Positions 12,478-23,955 of a stretch of 64,000 bases of DNA are shown one piece after another (position 1 is the first letter of the stretch; the number at the start of each line of letters is the position of its first letter). The translations under genes were made by a program, and so were the position numbers. A model generated the notes under the pieces. The model worked only from the letters and a program-made list of their open reading frames with translations. It had not been told where the DNA came from and did no database searches. Origin of the DNA: Platerodrilus igneus (lineage: Eukaryota > Arthropoda > Insecta > Coleoptera > Lycidae); NCBI GenBank assembly GCA_036346225.1, contig JARFIW010000831.1:1550001-1614000 (forward strand), read 5' to 3'.

Positions 12478-12675
12478 TTCCAAGCAAAGCGGGATATTTA
12501 ACGTGCCTGACAATACTAACACAACAACTGCATTTTACCTCTCGTCCGAACGAGGGCGTATTTTTGGGAAAAATGCTCGGCTAACATTTTTCAAGCAAAC
12601 TGTGTCGGGATTCATACCCGGGATCTTGGACTCAATAGCTACACGCAAACCAACTAAGCTACAGATCCGCCTGAC
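12478..12675 (-). mobile_element. tRNA-derived SINE, minus strand (left arm of a head-to-head pair)
   Basis: Read on the minus strand, the head carries an A-box-like TAGCTTAGTTGGT and a B-box-like GGTATGAATCC spaced as in a tRNA gene. The body follows with AAAAATACGCCCTCGTTCGG, then GACGAGAGG, CACGTTAAA and a TTGG end. The body matches the copy at 12718-12911 and the fragment at 42790-42905. RNA polymerase III promoter boxes plus a conserved body define a SINE; no ORF is meaningful here. The anticodon region is too diverged to name the parent tRNA. Confidence 0.75.
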
Positions 12676-12717
12676 GAAATACCTTGCTAAAAATTCTGTT
12701 CCGAAAGGGTACCGAAA

Positions 12718-12911
12718 TCCTTGGTTCCATGGCGTAGTTGGTATGCGTGTGACTATTATACTCAAAGTCCCAGACTCGAATCCCGACGCAGTTGGCTTGA
12801 ATGAGCATTTTTCACAAAAATACGCCCTCATTCGGATGAGAGATATAATGTAGGTCACGCGCGTGAGTATTCTCCCGCATGTTTAAGATTCCTACCTTGC
12901 ATGGAACAGCA
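12718..12911 (+). mobile_element. tRNA-derived SINE, plus strand (right arm of a head-to-head pair)
   Basis: The head has an A box TGGCGTAGTTGG and a B box GACTCGAATCC. The body contains AAAAATACGCCCTCATTCGG, GATGAGAGAT, then CATGTTTAAGATTCCTACC and TTGCATGGAACAGC at the end. The 42 bases between the two heads (12676-12717) form no clear element. The overlapping ORFs on both strands reflect the inverted symmetry of the pair, not coding. Confidence 0.75.
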
Positions 12912-13009
12912 TGGATTCGGCAAAATTCAAAATTTTTTTATAAAAAAAAAACACTCGCTTCTTATCCAATGTAGTACCTTCCAGTGTACTAACAACAATA
13001 GTTACATGA

Positions 13010-14412
13010 CTCAGTGGGACGGGTGGAGTAAGTGTTTGAAAAAGGTCCCAAAATTCTATTCTACGGGAATTTCTAGAGAAACCCCCTATAAAGGATGACA
13101 GAGGATGCCAAAATCTGAGATCAGGATAATGATTTTAGCCTAAAATTAGCATGAAAAAAGCAGTAACTATACTATTGTTAATATAAAACAAACGTTAACC
13201 ATAAGAATTCTAACATACCTATTTAAAACTGCTAGCTGAAAGGAAAGCTTGTAAAATTAAATGTTGAAATACCTCAATTTTAATCACGTTTCTGCAACTA
13301 TTATCTTCGCATTAGTTTTAATAATACTGATATAAAAAGTATTAACGCTATCACACAATTATGTTTTCAACTCTTTTACACAAGTATGTTTACATTACAA
13401 CTACATGCTATCCATTCTTAAGCAGAAATTAAAAACCAGATATATCAGAAATTATTTAACTTAGTGGAAAACGTTTTCGGCGAACAAAATTACTATCTAA
13501 ATTCTTAACCTAGAGACAAGTCCGTACTGTGAGTGCGTTTATAAATTTCAAGCAATTATAAAAATGTTTATTCATTTACTAACTGTAGGTCATAGTTTTA
13601 GAAATTGTAATCATAAATACCGGATGAGTAATTTTTGACTATGGATAACTCGAACTCCACTAAAAGATTTACCTCCGGAACGTATTTTGTTTTTATCAGA
13701 TTCTCTTGGGATTTCGAAGAGAGAATTAGATATTCTGAATTTTTCCCAACACGAAGTTGTCAATTTAATAGGAACCAAGGTGTGCCTAAAATAAAAGCAA
13801 CCATCCTGTAGGATATTATCCCAACTTGAATGACTAACTGTCTTAATTAGTTGAATACCTGCTAACCTAATGTAGTTACGTGTTTTTTTTTTATAACTCT
13901 ACTATATAAGAAGTTTTCCTTCCATAAAACTATTCGAGATATCTTCAGCAGAATTCGTATAGATGAATGAAGACGGCAGTTTGAAGTTATTTTGTCGTTT
14001 TCTTTCTAACTAACGTATGTGACATTATCCTACTTGAAACCTTTTTCTAGACTCAGAGACGGAACTTTTACATTCTTGTGAATCAACACACTTTTGCTCA
14101 ACAACGTTATTGCGCCCAGACGATGAGGTTATAGGCGCCCGGGTGATACACTATTAATCAAAACAAATGAATTATAAAACTTTAATAATTTTAGAATATA
14201 AAGCAACGTTGCTGATATCACTACTAACCTTTAAAACTGCCTTAATAAATCGACTATCTTTGAGTATGAGCAATATAAGATATAGAAATTAATCCTTCCT
14301 TTGATCAAGAATGCATGTAACCTAAAAATTACATTTCTTAAATAAAATAACATAACTTTATTTGTGGGATTTACCAATACGGAAACTATTAAAGTGAAAT
14401 ATGACTATACTC
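13010..14412 (+). repeat. 1.4 kb dispersed repeat, copy 1 (inverted partner at 20690-22140)
   Basis: The segment aligns along its length with the reverse complement of 20690-22140. Landmarks in order are agtgggacg, gatgccaaaa.ct.agat, taaaactgct, gtggaaaacgttttc, gaacaaaattac, ttcccaacacgaagtt, cagaattcg, gacgatgagg..ataggcgcc and gggatttaccaatac. Identity looks like 70-80%. The copy stops at 14412 where a Tc1 element was inserted. A short stretch at its 3' end (VGFTNTETIK) reads alike in both copies, but stops interrupt this one. It is an unclassified transposable element or an old segmental duplication. Confidence 0.7.
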
Positions 14413-14790
14413 AGTGACATAGAAATTGCAACACCTTGAATGGTTGGAAATTTTTTGACCAAACTTGGCTGTTGTGTTTAACAACTCAATGGAAATAATT
14501 AATTAAACTTTTAAAGAAAAAAAACAAAAGATTAACACAATTTTTATTAATAATGTGTAAGCCTCCCTTCCCCTTTATTTGCTTTACTCTCCCTCACTCT
14601 TCTTGGCATCGAATCCAGTAGGTGGTCGTTGTTCTGTTGGAGTATTGTCTCAAGCAACCTGCACTTCATGCCGGAGAGCTTTCAGTGTATACGGAGGATT
14701 TGCTAAATTCCCCAGTCTTCTGCCCATAATGTCCTACACATGTTCAATTGGCGAAATATCTTGAGATCTGGGTGACCATGGTAAAACTAT
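14413..14790 (-). pseudogene. Tc1-like transposase relic, C-terminal end plus element terminus
   Basis: Minus-strand frames read SPIEHV, a stop, then DIMGRRLGNLANPP and LKALRHEVQVA. This is the Tc1 signature PDLNPIEHVWDxLGRR after the second catalytic Asp, followed by the usual C-terminal helix region. About 120 bases downstream, on the same strand, the sequence reaches a GGTGTTGCAATTTCTATGTC terminus, typical of Tc1-type inverted ends, immediately beside a TA dinucleotide (14411-14412). The rest of the element, including its other end, is missing, and a Penelope relic follows. Confidence 0.7.
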
Positions 14791-14829
14791 TGACATGGGA
14801 AAATGTGATACATTTCAAGAAATAGTCTA

Positions 14830-16110
14830 TTTTGTTTATCTTTCTCTAATTCTAAAATTTTTGGATTTTTGAATTTTTAAATTATGATCTAAATTAGTTG
14901 AATGACTCGATGAAGCACAGGATTTTGGCTTAACTTTTATAGCCCTTCTGTGTTGAATTATAAGTGGAGATAAGGATTGAGATGTTTGACCAATATACAG
15001 GCCACTAGAATCTAAACAATTAATTTGATACACAATATTTTTTGATATAGTTCTGATGTTTTATCTTTTAATTTGTTGACTGTTAAAATATTTTTCTTTG
15101 CATACTTAAAATTATAATTTTTAAATACTTCAATTAGCTTATGAGTTAATTGATTGTCTATATTTGGTATTGTTTTATATATTTCTAAATTTTTGCTGTT
15201 GTTACTACTTGTGTTATTTTTGTGTATATTACTGTTACTGTTGTTCGTGTTTTTATATTCTTCAGAGGTATATAGTAATTTTGTTATTAGAGGAGTAGGA
15301 TAGTTGTTTCTTTTTAAAATGTTTGAAAGTTTTTTATATTTTTTATTGTAGAATGTTGGATGACATATTTTTTTAATTCAATTTTTTAATCCTAAAATGA
15401 AGTTTATTTTTGTTTTGAAAGGGTGATTTGAAAGATAATTTAAATTTCTGTTGGAATGGCTCTGTTCTTGATACCAATCTAAAATTATTTTATTTTCATC
15501 CTTTCGAATTAATAAAGTGTCCAGCAAAAATACCGATTTATTGGATTCTGTTTCTGTTGTAGATTAGATATGACTATTATAGCTGTTAAAAATATTAAGG
15601 GTTTCGACTTTTTTATTTTCTGGGGTAGCCGTTATTAAATCGTCAACAAATTTCTTTAAAAATGTATGGTTAAACGGAAGTTGTGGAATAACACTATTTA
15701 ATAATTCATCCATAACTATTTGTGCTATAATGGGGCTAAGTTTTGATCCTATTGCACACCCGATTTGTAAATAAAATTTATTATTAAAAGAAAAATAACT
15801 GTTATCAAAAAGAAATTCAATGATTTGTAAAAAAAATAGTTTTTGAAAACTTACAGTTTGGTTAAATTGCAGTCCAAAATTTACTGATGTTGTTAATAAC
15901 TAAGTGTGTACGAATATTTGTAAAGAGAGATACAACAACTAACTTACTAATACATAACTTTTTGGTAATTGAAAATTGTTTAATTGTTTCGAAAATTCAA
16001 AAGAATCCGTTATATTATGATTGTTGTTAGAATTTCAGCAATGAATTTTGAAGGCTTTTTAGTAGCTCCATTGTTTGTAGCAACAATGGGACGCAGTGGA
16101 TAATTGTCTT
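14830..16110 (-). pseudogene. Penelope-like element relic (reverse transcriptase + GIY-YIG endonuclease)
   Basis: Reading down the minus strand, fragments appear in the order of a Penelope-like polyprotein: YPLRPIVATNNGATKKPSKF at the start, a VSLFTNI block, an SPIIAQIVMDELLN-like block, KFVDD (reverse transcriptase motif C), and at the end VYQINCLDSSGLYIGQTSQS, the core of a GIY-YIG nuclease. Penelope-like elements encode exactly this pair and insert by nicking DNA and copying RNA. Many stops and shifts mark it as dead. Its 5' side stops at about 16110, where LINE-A sequence starts. Confidence 0.8.
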
Positions 16111-16111
16111 T

Positions 16112-17180
16112 ATGTAGAAAACTACTTACAAAAGAACGACAGAGTTCTCATGGTTAGATTAGAATCTAAACCGGTAAATACGGTAATAATACAGGTATAC
16201 ATTCCCACCTCGACCTACAGTCAGGAAGAGATAGGGTGATCTACAAAGATATCGAAGACATACTAAGATACGTAAAAGGACATGAAAATTTAATAATTAC
16301 GGGGGGTTTTAATGCAGTTGTAGGTGAGGCTAGGGAAGAAGCAGTAGTAGGTTTATTTAGTTTAGGCACGAGAAACTACAGGGGAAATAGGCTGGTAGAA
16401 TTTTGCGACAAGAACAATTTAATCATCATAAACATGTTATTTCATCATCATGCTAGAAGACGATACACGTGAAAGATGCCAGGAGATATAGGAAGATATC
16501 AAATAGATTAGATTATTGTTAGACAACGGTATAGGAATCAAGTATAAGACTGTAGAAGCTACCCAGAAGCAGATATAAATACTGACCACAACATCGTAAC
16601 TATGAAGGCCGCTCTTAAATTTAAAAATTTGAAAACAGGAATGGAAAAAGGCACTTTGACTTTGAGAACCTAAAAGATAAAGATATCCACGAAAGATTTG
16701 AAACAGTGACATGAGTGGCTGAAAGATATCGGCAAAATTTCTGATACTAAGGAAGTAGAAACAAAATGGAAGAATTTTAAATCCAGCTTAGACATGGCGG
16801 CCAAAAAATTTCTGGGGTATACACAAAAAGAAAAATAAATAACCATGGATAACAAAAGATATCTTTAATTTAATAGAAGAAAAACGAAAATACAAAAATA
16901 GATCCGACGAAACGAAAAATCAGAGATACAAAGCCATAAAATGGGAAATTATTCGCAAATATAGTAAAACTAAAGAACAATGGATTGATGAAAAGTGCAA
17001 TGTGGTACAAACTAAGATGGAAATAGGAAAGACAGACAAAGCATACAAGCTAATCAGAATGAATTTTAGTAATATAAAACCGTATAGCAAAAATATAAGG
17101 GCCGCAAGAGGAAACGTCATTATAGAAAATGTAGAGAAAGTGGTTAGATGGCAGGAATATATATGGAATTTATATAAAAC
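16112..17180 (+). pseudogene. LINE-A endonuclease and linker relic
   Basis: Codes for [12 protein letters not shown] sequence in shifted frames, [12 protein letters not shown], then HENLIITGGFNAVVGEAREE, where the catalytic GDFN motif reads GGFN (Asp to Gly), then KLVEFCDKNNLIIIN. The DHN histidine region (TDHNIV) follows at about 16580. The linker with VEKVVRWQEYI ends at about 17180. Nonsense and frameshift changes plus the lost Asp make the nuclease inactive. An APE-type endonuclease would nick the chromosome to prime reverse transcription. Confidence 0.75.
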
Positions 17181-17860
17181 TAAAGTTCTAGTATGCAAAG
17201 GAGGGGAAAATAAACCAAAATTAAGAATGCAAATAGGTAACGAGAACTTTCAAGAAGTTAAGGATTTCTGCTACCTAGGAAGCCAAATAACGCAAGATGG
17301 AAAAACACAAAAAATATAAAACAAAGATTAGCACAAGGTCGTGTTACATTTAACAAGAAAAAGCAACTACTGTCTTCAAAGTCAAAAAACATAGAAACAA
17401 GGAAAAGATTGCTTAAAACATGTATGTGGAGCACAGCATTGAACGACTGTGAAGCCTGAACAGTAGGAAAAGCGGACAAGAAGAAAGTAAGATGCCTTTG
17501 AAATGTGGTGCTACAGACGTATGATGAAGATATCATAAACAGACAAAGTTAAGAACAAATGGTACTAAAAATTGTAGGGGAAGAAAGAAATATGTGGAAA
17601 ACAGTTAAAAATAGGTGAGATAGGATGTTAGGTCACATACTAAGACATGACGTAATTGTGCGAAATACATTAGAGCAGAGATAGGAAAAAAGAGAAGTAG
17701 AGGTATACCTAGGTTAGACTATTGCATATAGATAGTGAAAAATGCAGGATATGGAAATTTTAGGGAAATGTGTAGGCTAGCTCAGAATAGAAATTAATGG
17801 AGGTACGCATTCAACCAGTCCCAAGATGGAAAAACTAATGACGAAAAAAATATATGTGCT
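17181..17860 (+). pseudogene. LINE-A reverse transcriptase C-terminal relic
   Basis: TKVLVCKGGENKPKLRMQIG and FQEVKDFCYLGSQITQDGK match the segment after the FADD motif in the copy at 45045-45347. Further downstream, degraded frames read the C-terminal domain with the LAQNR-type ending near 17790. The junction at 17175-17190 fuses the linker directly to this part. Confidence 0.7.
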
Positions 17861-18915
17861 TAAACATGATGACTATTATAAACAACTACTATTGGACTAG
17901 CAATATTCTCAACTAATGTTAATTGTACAAAGTATTTACTGGAAAACCATTAATTCGGCAAATATCTAACTGTTGGGGGATCTTTAGCAGCCACAGGCTG
18001 TTTAACCCCCTTCACATACTACTCAATCTCGGCGAAAAAGGGCATATAATCAGAAAACAATAGAAGGTGACTGAGCTGTATATAGGCTGATGTGAGAATT
18101 TGAGAGAACTGTGTAGGCTAGCTCAGAACATAAATAAGTGGAGTTACATGTCCAACTAGTTTCAAGACGGAAAATTTAATAACGAAAAAATAAGTGCACT
18201 TAAATCTGATGATTATTATAAACAACTACATGTGTGGGTTGTGAAATATTTTTAACTCTTGTTGATTGTGCGAAATGATATATTGAAGAAACTATTAATT
18301 CGACAAATGTTCAAGTGCTGGGGGAACTTTGCAGCCACAGACTGCTTACCCCCCTTCACAGACTACTGAATATCGGGGAAATAGGGTATATAACTGTAAA
18401 GCAATAGAAGGTGACCGAACTACATCTAACAAGAAAGAACAGCGGATATGCTCAAAGACTACAAACACAGAGACAAGAAGAGGATTGTTCAAAGCAATCT
18501 GTGGAGCACAGCATGGTACGTTTATGAAATAGGTGCAGTAGGAAAAGCAGACAGAAAGAGATAGAAGCCTCCTGGATTGTTGTGCTTCAGCTGTACGAAG
18601 ATGATAGCATGGACAGACAAGGTTAATAACAAATAGGTTATAGAAATAGTAGAGGAAGAACGATATCTGTGGAAACCAAAAAAAAAATTGAACAAATAGA
18701 AGGGTAGGATTCGTTCTAAGACATTTTTGGGGTATAGTACATGATATATTATATGCAGAGATAGGAAAAAAGAAGTAAAGGTAGATAGAGACTAGACTTC
18801 TGTACGCAGATAGGGATAGATGCAGACTGCAAATTTCAGGGAAATGTGTAGGCAGTTCGAAATAGGAAACAAGGATGGTACGCGTCTCACCAGTTCCAGG
18901 ACTGAAAACCACATG

Positions 18916-20579
18916 ATGATGATATATATATGATGCTTGTATTATTTTAGTACAATTCTGGATTATACAACATAAACTATTTTACACAGTATATCATAGG
19001 CAAGCAAAACTCTTTTGAACTTATTTCATTGTTTGTGTGCCGCCAAATTTTGAAATTATCAAAAGTGCACCGCACCAAAAAAAGATGTAGAGAATCTCCG
19101 TACCAGCCCGATACTCTTACTAACAACTGGCTGAACTGCTCAGCTTCTATCTGGTTTCTTTAGAGAAGAGGATTCTTGGAAGAAACCATAACGTTCCTCT
19201 TCTATTAAATTGATACCAACTACCTTGATTTATTTAAAATGTTTTGTTTTTAATACTATGGTATTTAATGTTACTGCGCATCAGGGCCATCTTGGGCACA
19301 CTAAAATATAATTTGTTTAAAAATTTGCGTCCCATTTTGTGATGTCAACGTCACGTATATAGAAAATTAATATTCCCTACAAAGAAAGACCATCAGTAAC
19401 TGTAAACTATCAATACAATAAATTGCATGTGCTGTAGTACATATAGTGTGTCTATTAACCTGCGCTGGTTAAGTATTATAATTATGTATTTATTTAATTA
19501 TTATCTAAGTACATCTCGTTGATGTATAGTGTAATAATATTGATATTTATGTTCTGCATTAGTTAATAAATTTGCAGTAAGAGCTTGTTCAAAGCACGTA
19601 CTTGTCATCAAGAGTAATTTACATAAGTAAGCATACCTAAAATTCTTCAGATGCTCGTAAGACACACGAAGGCGTATATTCAATGCGAAGAGAATACATT
19701 AAATATAATTCGATGGAAAGAATTCAGTACTTGCTTCTCATTTATTAACGAGTTTATTGCCATTTCCATGAAGAATTTAAACAGTAATAAAATTTTTATA
19801 GCTATTCGTGGATTATTATAACTTAATAATATATACGACAAGGCGTTTCCACCGATATAATAAAGTGCATGCGTTTGATTATACTCAGCTTCATTATAAT
19901 TCCTGAGAGGGTTGAACACTGACAAGCAAGCAATGTAGGCTCTCGTTGTTAAAACCAAAAACATAATTATTTAGAATTACTTAAGCATATATTGGGAAAA
20001 ATTTGTATTTAATATATTAGAAAGCATAGAAACTTTTGATCTTGTGTATGTAAAATGTTCCACGAAGAGCCACTAGTGAAAATTGATTGTGTATCCCCAA
20101 GCGGTTAACAAGGTAGTGGTCTAAATAGAAATCTTTTCGCCCTCTTAAAATGTAACTCAAAAATAAATATATCCTGTTATTGTGATGAGTCATCTAAACT
20201 CAGGTAAAAAGTCCCTAGTACATTGTATTCCAAACAAAATTAACCTCAGCACTTGTGGGAAAATGCAGAAACCCCAAAGGTAACAAAACAAGTACCATTC
20301 CAAAATATTAAAACCGCAGTCTAGGTACCTAGACATACCTACATGATTCTATTAAACTGAACTCACTATCTCTTTTCATAGTCTAGACGAAGATTGTTTG
20401 ATGCACTTTACCACGATTTCCTATTTTGTACTTGTCCTTTCAGCACTCTGCAACTATCTTTACTTAAATACTTATTTTCGTACTTAAATCTTTAGCTTCT
20501 TTCACATTCACTTTCACCTCTGATCTCTATCACTATCTTATCTACTTCACTATGATGTATAAAAATATGTTCTTAACAT
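18916..20579. other. No gene recognised
   Basis: Two minus-strand ORFs (19501-19683 and 19680-19964) abut and could be pieces of one old reading frame, with hydrophobic stretches in the second. I do not recognise a family, so no gene is called. Confidence 0.35.
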
Positions 20580-20689
20580 TTAATCAAGCACTCTTTTAGT
20601 TACACTGGTGATATTTCTATTTTGCTGGACAATTTCTAAGATCTTACCGTTATCAACTTTTAATATTCTTTTGATATGTTTATAATCAT

Positions 20690-22140
20690 AGTTAATTTTA
20701 ATAGTTTCTGTATTAGTAAATCCCACCAATAGGGTTACGTTATTTCCTTTAAGAAATATAATTTTTAATTTGCATGCGTAATCTAAGGAAAGATTATTGT
20801 TGTATCCTACATTGTTCGTGCTCAAAGGTTGTCAAATTTATTATGGCGGTTGTAAGATTAGAAATGTTATCGTGGTTACTTTGTACCTTAAGCGATTGTA
20901 GTTTTATTATTTATCTGTTTTGATTAATAATGTATAAGGCCGGCGCCTATTGCCTCATCATCTTGGAACGAAGAAGTTTCATGGGCAAAATTGTGCTGAT
21001 TCAGAAAATGAAATCTAGTTAATGTTTCATTACGATAAATTTCACATACGTCAGAAAATAACGACAAAACGTAATTTTAATTTTCAGTCTTAATTCATTT
21101 ATCCGAATTCTGCCTAAGTTAATCTCGAATCGTTTTATGGAAGAAAGGTTTGTTGTGGAGGACTGTCATTGCCTTCGAAACACATAATATTCAACTTGAG
21201 TAAGTACGGTTTACCGTTCATAATAAGGTATCGAACTGATTAATGTGATAAATCAACGAAATTCGGATACTCTTCCAAGTGAGTTACTTTTAAATTAAGG
21301 AGAATTGTTCCTTTAGTAAGGAACTTCATGTTGGAAAAAAATCATATTAATAAAAACATCAAACTGTTTAACAAAGTCCCAGAAGTCTCCTATGAACTGG
21401 TTAGAATGAATCGAGTTCAGGAAATAATGGCTTCTAGTTGTTTACGAAGTATTTACAGTCAAAAATCACTCACCATCAGGTATTTATAATAAACATTCTG
21501 AAACTATAACCTACAATAGCTGTAAATAAATGAATATTTTTATTTAATTGCATAAATTGATAAACGTACCCATTTGTATGTTCCTGTTGTTAGTTTTAGA
21601 ATTTAGAAAGTAATTTTGTTCGAGGAAAACGTTTTCCATCAAGCTAAGTAAATTTTGATATATTTGTTTTTCTTTTGTTTTGCTTAAGAAGATTTATATA
21701 CTTATAATGAAAACATAATTGTGTAATAGTCTTATATTGGTGTTTTTCACAACTCATGTAAAAGTAATAATTCCAACCTCGATATAATAAGATATATTGC
21801 AATTACCTAGAGGCGTCATTAGTATACGGGTAATTTAACATTTGATTTTGGAAACCTTTTTTTCAACCAGCAGTTTTTTAGGTATGTATGCTCTTATTCT
21901 TAGCGTTTATTTTAGGTTGGTTTTAGCATTAGTGTACTTTATTATTCCTCGTGTGAAATCTAGGCTAGGGTCACTTGTCTCATCTTAGGTTTTGGCATTT
22001 TCTTGTTATTCTCTCTGGAAGTTTTCTTTAGAATTTTCCTTATTTCGAGATTGAATCGCGTCGAAGAAAATTCCCGATAATACTGGTCTTTCACACAGCA
22101 TTCCGGGACCCTCTTCAAACACATCACCACACTTCCCACT
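20690..22140 (-). repeat. 1.4 kb dispersed repeat, copy 2 (inverted partner at 13010-14412)
   Basis: The reverse complement aligns with 13010-14412. On the minus strand the copy carries a 69-codon open segment near its start (FEEGPGMLCERPVLSG within about 22020-22140) and an ORF (20580-20825) containing NNVTLLVGFTNTETIK at its end. Neither matches a family I recognise. This ORF runs about 110 bases past the point where copy 1 is cut by Tc1, so this copy shows more of the element. Confidence 0.65.
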
Positions 22141-22169
22141 TAGTAATTATACTGAAATCTGTATTTTTA

Positions 22170-22862
22170 TTAGTATGTAAAGCAATTGTGAGTTTGAATT
22201 ATTTATGTAATACATTTTTTGTGTGTAAAATATGCGTTAGGACACTTATCATATACCGTTAGCAAAACCATAAAGAAAACAATTACGAGCTTTAATTATT
22301 TTTCCGTGTGTGTATAAAGCCTTCTTAGTAAAAACGAGTTTGAATCTTTAAGACATAACGCAATTCATTTTTCATTAAAATACACTTTTCGTGCACAAAA
22401 TATTCGCTTTATTTATTGAAACAATAACATTTATTGTGTCTGCAAAGCATAGAGAACGTATTTGGAGCCTAAATTCATGATTTTCGAAGAAAAATACGTC
22501 ATCTGCACTAAGAAATACTATTAAAACCATTAGATAGCGAATTATTAAATAAACGCCGATTCAAGAAACTCGTGTTATCAATGTAACGTAATAAAAATCG
22601 ATAAGAATTATTTATAGATTTCCGTGTCACAATAAGAAAGGGGACAGCACATGAACTCCGTGCATTCGACAAAGATTGACAACGCCTTGCCATGCTCGTA
22701 ACTCATATCGGCCGCGGTGGTTTGACACTTAATGGATCGTTAAATGCGGGTATTCTCGGAAATATGACATCACCAGGGTATATTATGTTCTAAGCGGATC
22801 CGGAAGGATCTAGAGAAGGATGACATAGTTAGATAATTTTGTATATAAGCTGAAGTAATCCA
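22170..22862 (+). repeat. Old dispersed repeat, copy 2 (partner at 4880-6010)
   Basis: Shares ataaagccttcttagtaaaa at 22316-22335, ccgcggtggtttgac at about 22714 and atccggaaggatct at about 22798 with the copy at 4880-6010, in order. It lies immediately beside the 1.4 kb repeat. Confidence 0.5.
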
Positions 22863-23561
22863 CATTCATGGACTCATATCGATTTACAAAATTGACCATG
22901 TAAGATTCATAAATTTGCGATTCATTTTAAGACGTCGAACATGTTACTTTGAGTATGCGGCAGGCATAGAATATTTGACATTTAAGATGTAACGGTGAGT
23001 AAAGAATTAATTGTTATAACGTAACTCTGAATAAATATTGAACATAATTATTTTGTATAACACTACGAGAATTGTACAATCTTTGACATGGATCATCTTG
23101 ATGCAAAAGAATACGCTGAGTTACTTAATTAAAAATAGAAGACCCTTTCAAAATTAATATTCTAAATGGAAATTTAAAAAATATGAATAATCTTTTACAA
23201 CGGGATTTCAACGTCGATGTAAAAATGAAATCAGGAGGTATTTAATACCATTAATTACGATGGAAATGAAATTTTGATAAGCGCTATTTTTCGGAAGTAT
23301 AAAACTTTGGTTCTTTGTTTGTCGAATACTTTGTAATTTAAAGTTAAAATAAATTCTCATTTTATTATTTGTGAAGGGGATAATTTGAGTCAAATTTTGA
23401 GGTCAGAGTTCGCAGTATCTTAACCTATAATAAATTATTCATGACAGTTATTGGCTAATAATATTCACAAACTTGGCAATAAAAGATCAGCAAATTACCC
23501 ACCTATTAATTAAAAAGGATTGTGTACCAGTTAACAAAGACTAGGTAAGAATTTTAATTAT

Positions 23562-23955
23562 TTTCTCTATGAACTGGAAGTGCGAATTGTTTTATAAACG
23601 GTTTTGTATGAAAGAAAAATGTTTTGAATGTATAGATGTTTTCTTGAGATTACTGTACTTTATTTCATTTTGTAAATTCCATAGCTTCCATCGAGCTGGC
23701 CAGGCAAAGAAAAGAAAAGAAAGGTAAGATAATAATTTTGATTTTCCATTGCTGTACTATTGTCACAGCACTTCTTTAGCTCTTACTTCAAAGAGATGAT
23801 GTCACAGAACCTCTTCTAGCGACACTCCTTCAAGGGACCGTTGTCACAGCACACTTTTAATGGCATTCTAACTCGCAGACGTGTCTCAGCACTCTTTAAA
23901 CAGCGCACAACGCGAGACTTTGTCACAGCAATATATATATATATATTGCTGTGAT
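23562..23955 (+). repeat. Dispersed repeat, copy 2, with TGTCACAGCA units and an AT palindrome
   Basis: Partner of bases 1-260. After the shared block it holds five spaced TGTCACAGCA-type units (near 23760, 23802, 23845, 23882 and 23921) and ends in the palindrome TCACAGCA-(AT)n-TGCTGTGA at about 23921-23955. The same TGCTGTGAT edge follows AT microsatellites near 25960 and 27050. Confidence 0.65.

Larger units (their letters stand above)
16112..18915 (+). mobile_element. LINE family A, copy 1: internally deleted, composite 3' end
   Basis: An APE-type non-LTR retrotransposon aligning to the better copy at 42219-47345. It starts inside the endonuclease, runs through the linker to 17180, then jumps to the end of the reverse transcriptase, so the RT core (fingers, palm and FADD motif) is deleted. 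Three successive 3' segments follow: C-terminus plus UTR (17340-18060), a second C-terminal/UTR piece (18090-18390) and a third C-terminal piece (18400-18905) ending in an ATGATGATG tail. The minus-strand copy has the same three-part order. Confidence 0.8.

Noticed and set aside
12605..12795. tRNA genes
   Set aside because: A and B boxes are present, but acceptor and anticodon stems are not intact and each is fused to a SINE body; they are SINE heads.
19501..19964. Two adjacent hydrophobic minus-strand ORFs as a possible receptor exon
   Set aside because: No recognisable family signature or splice context.
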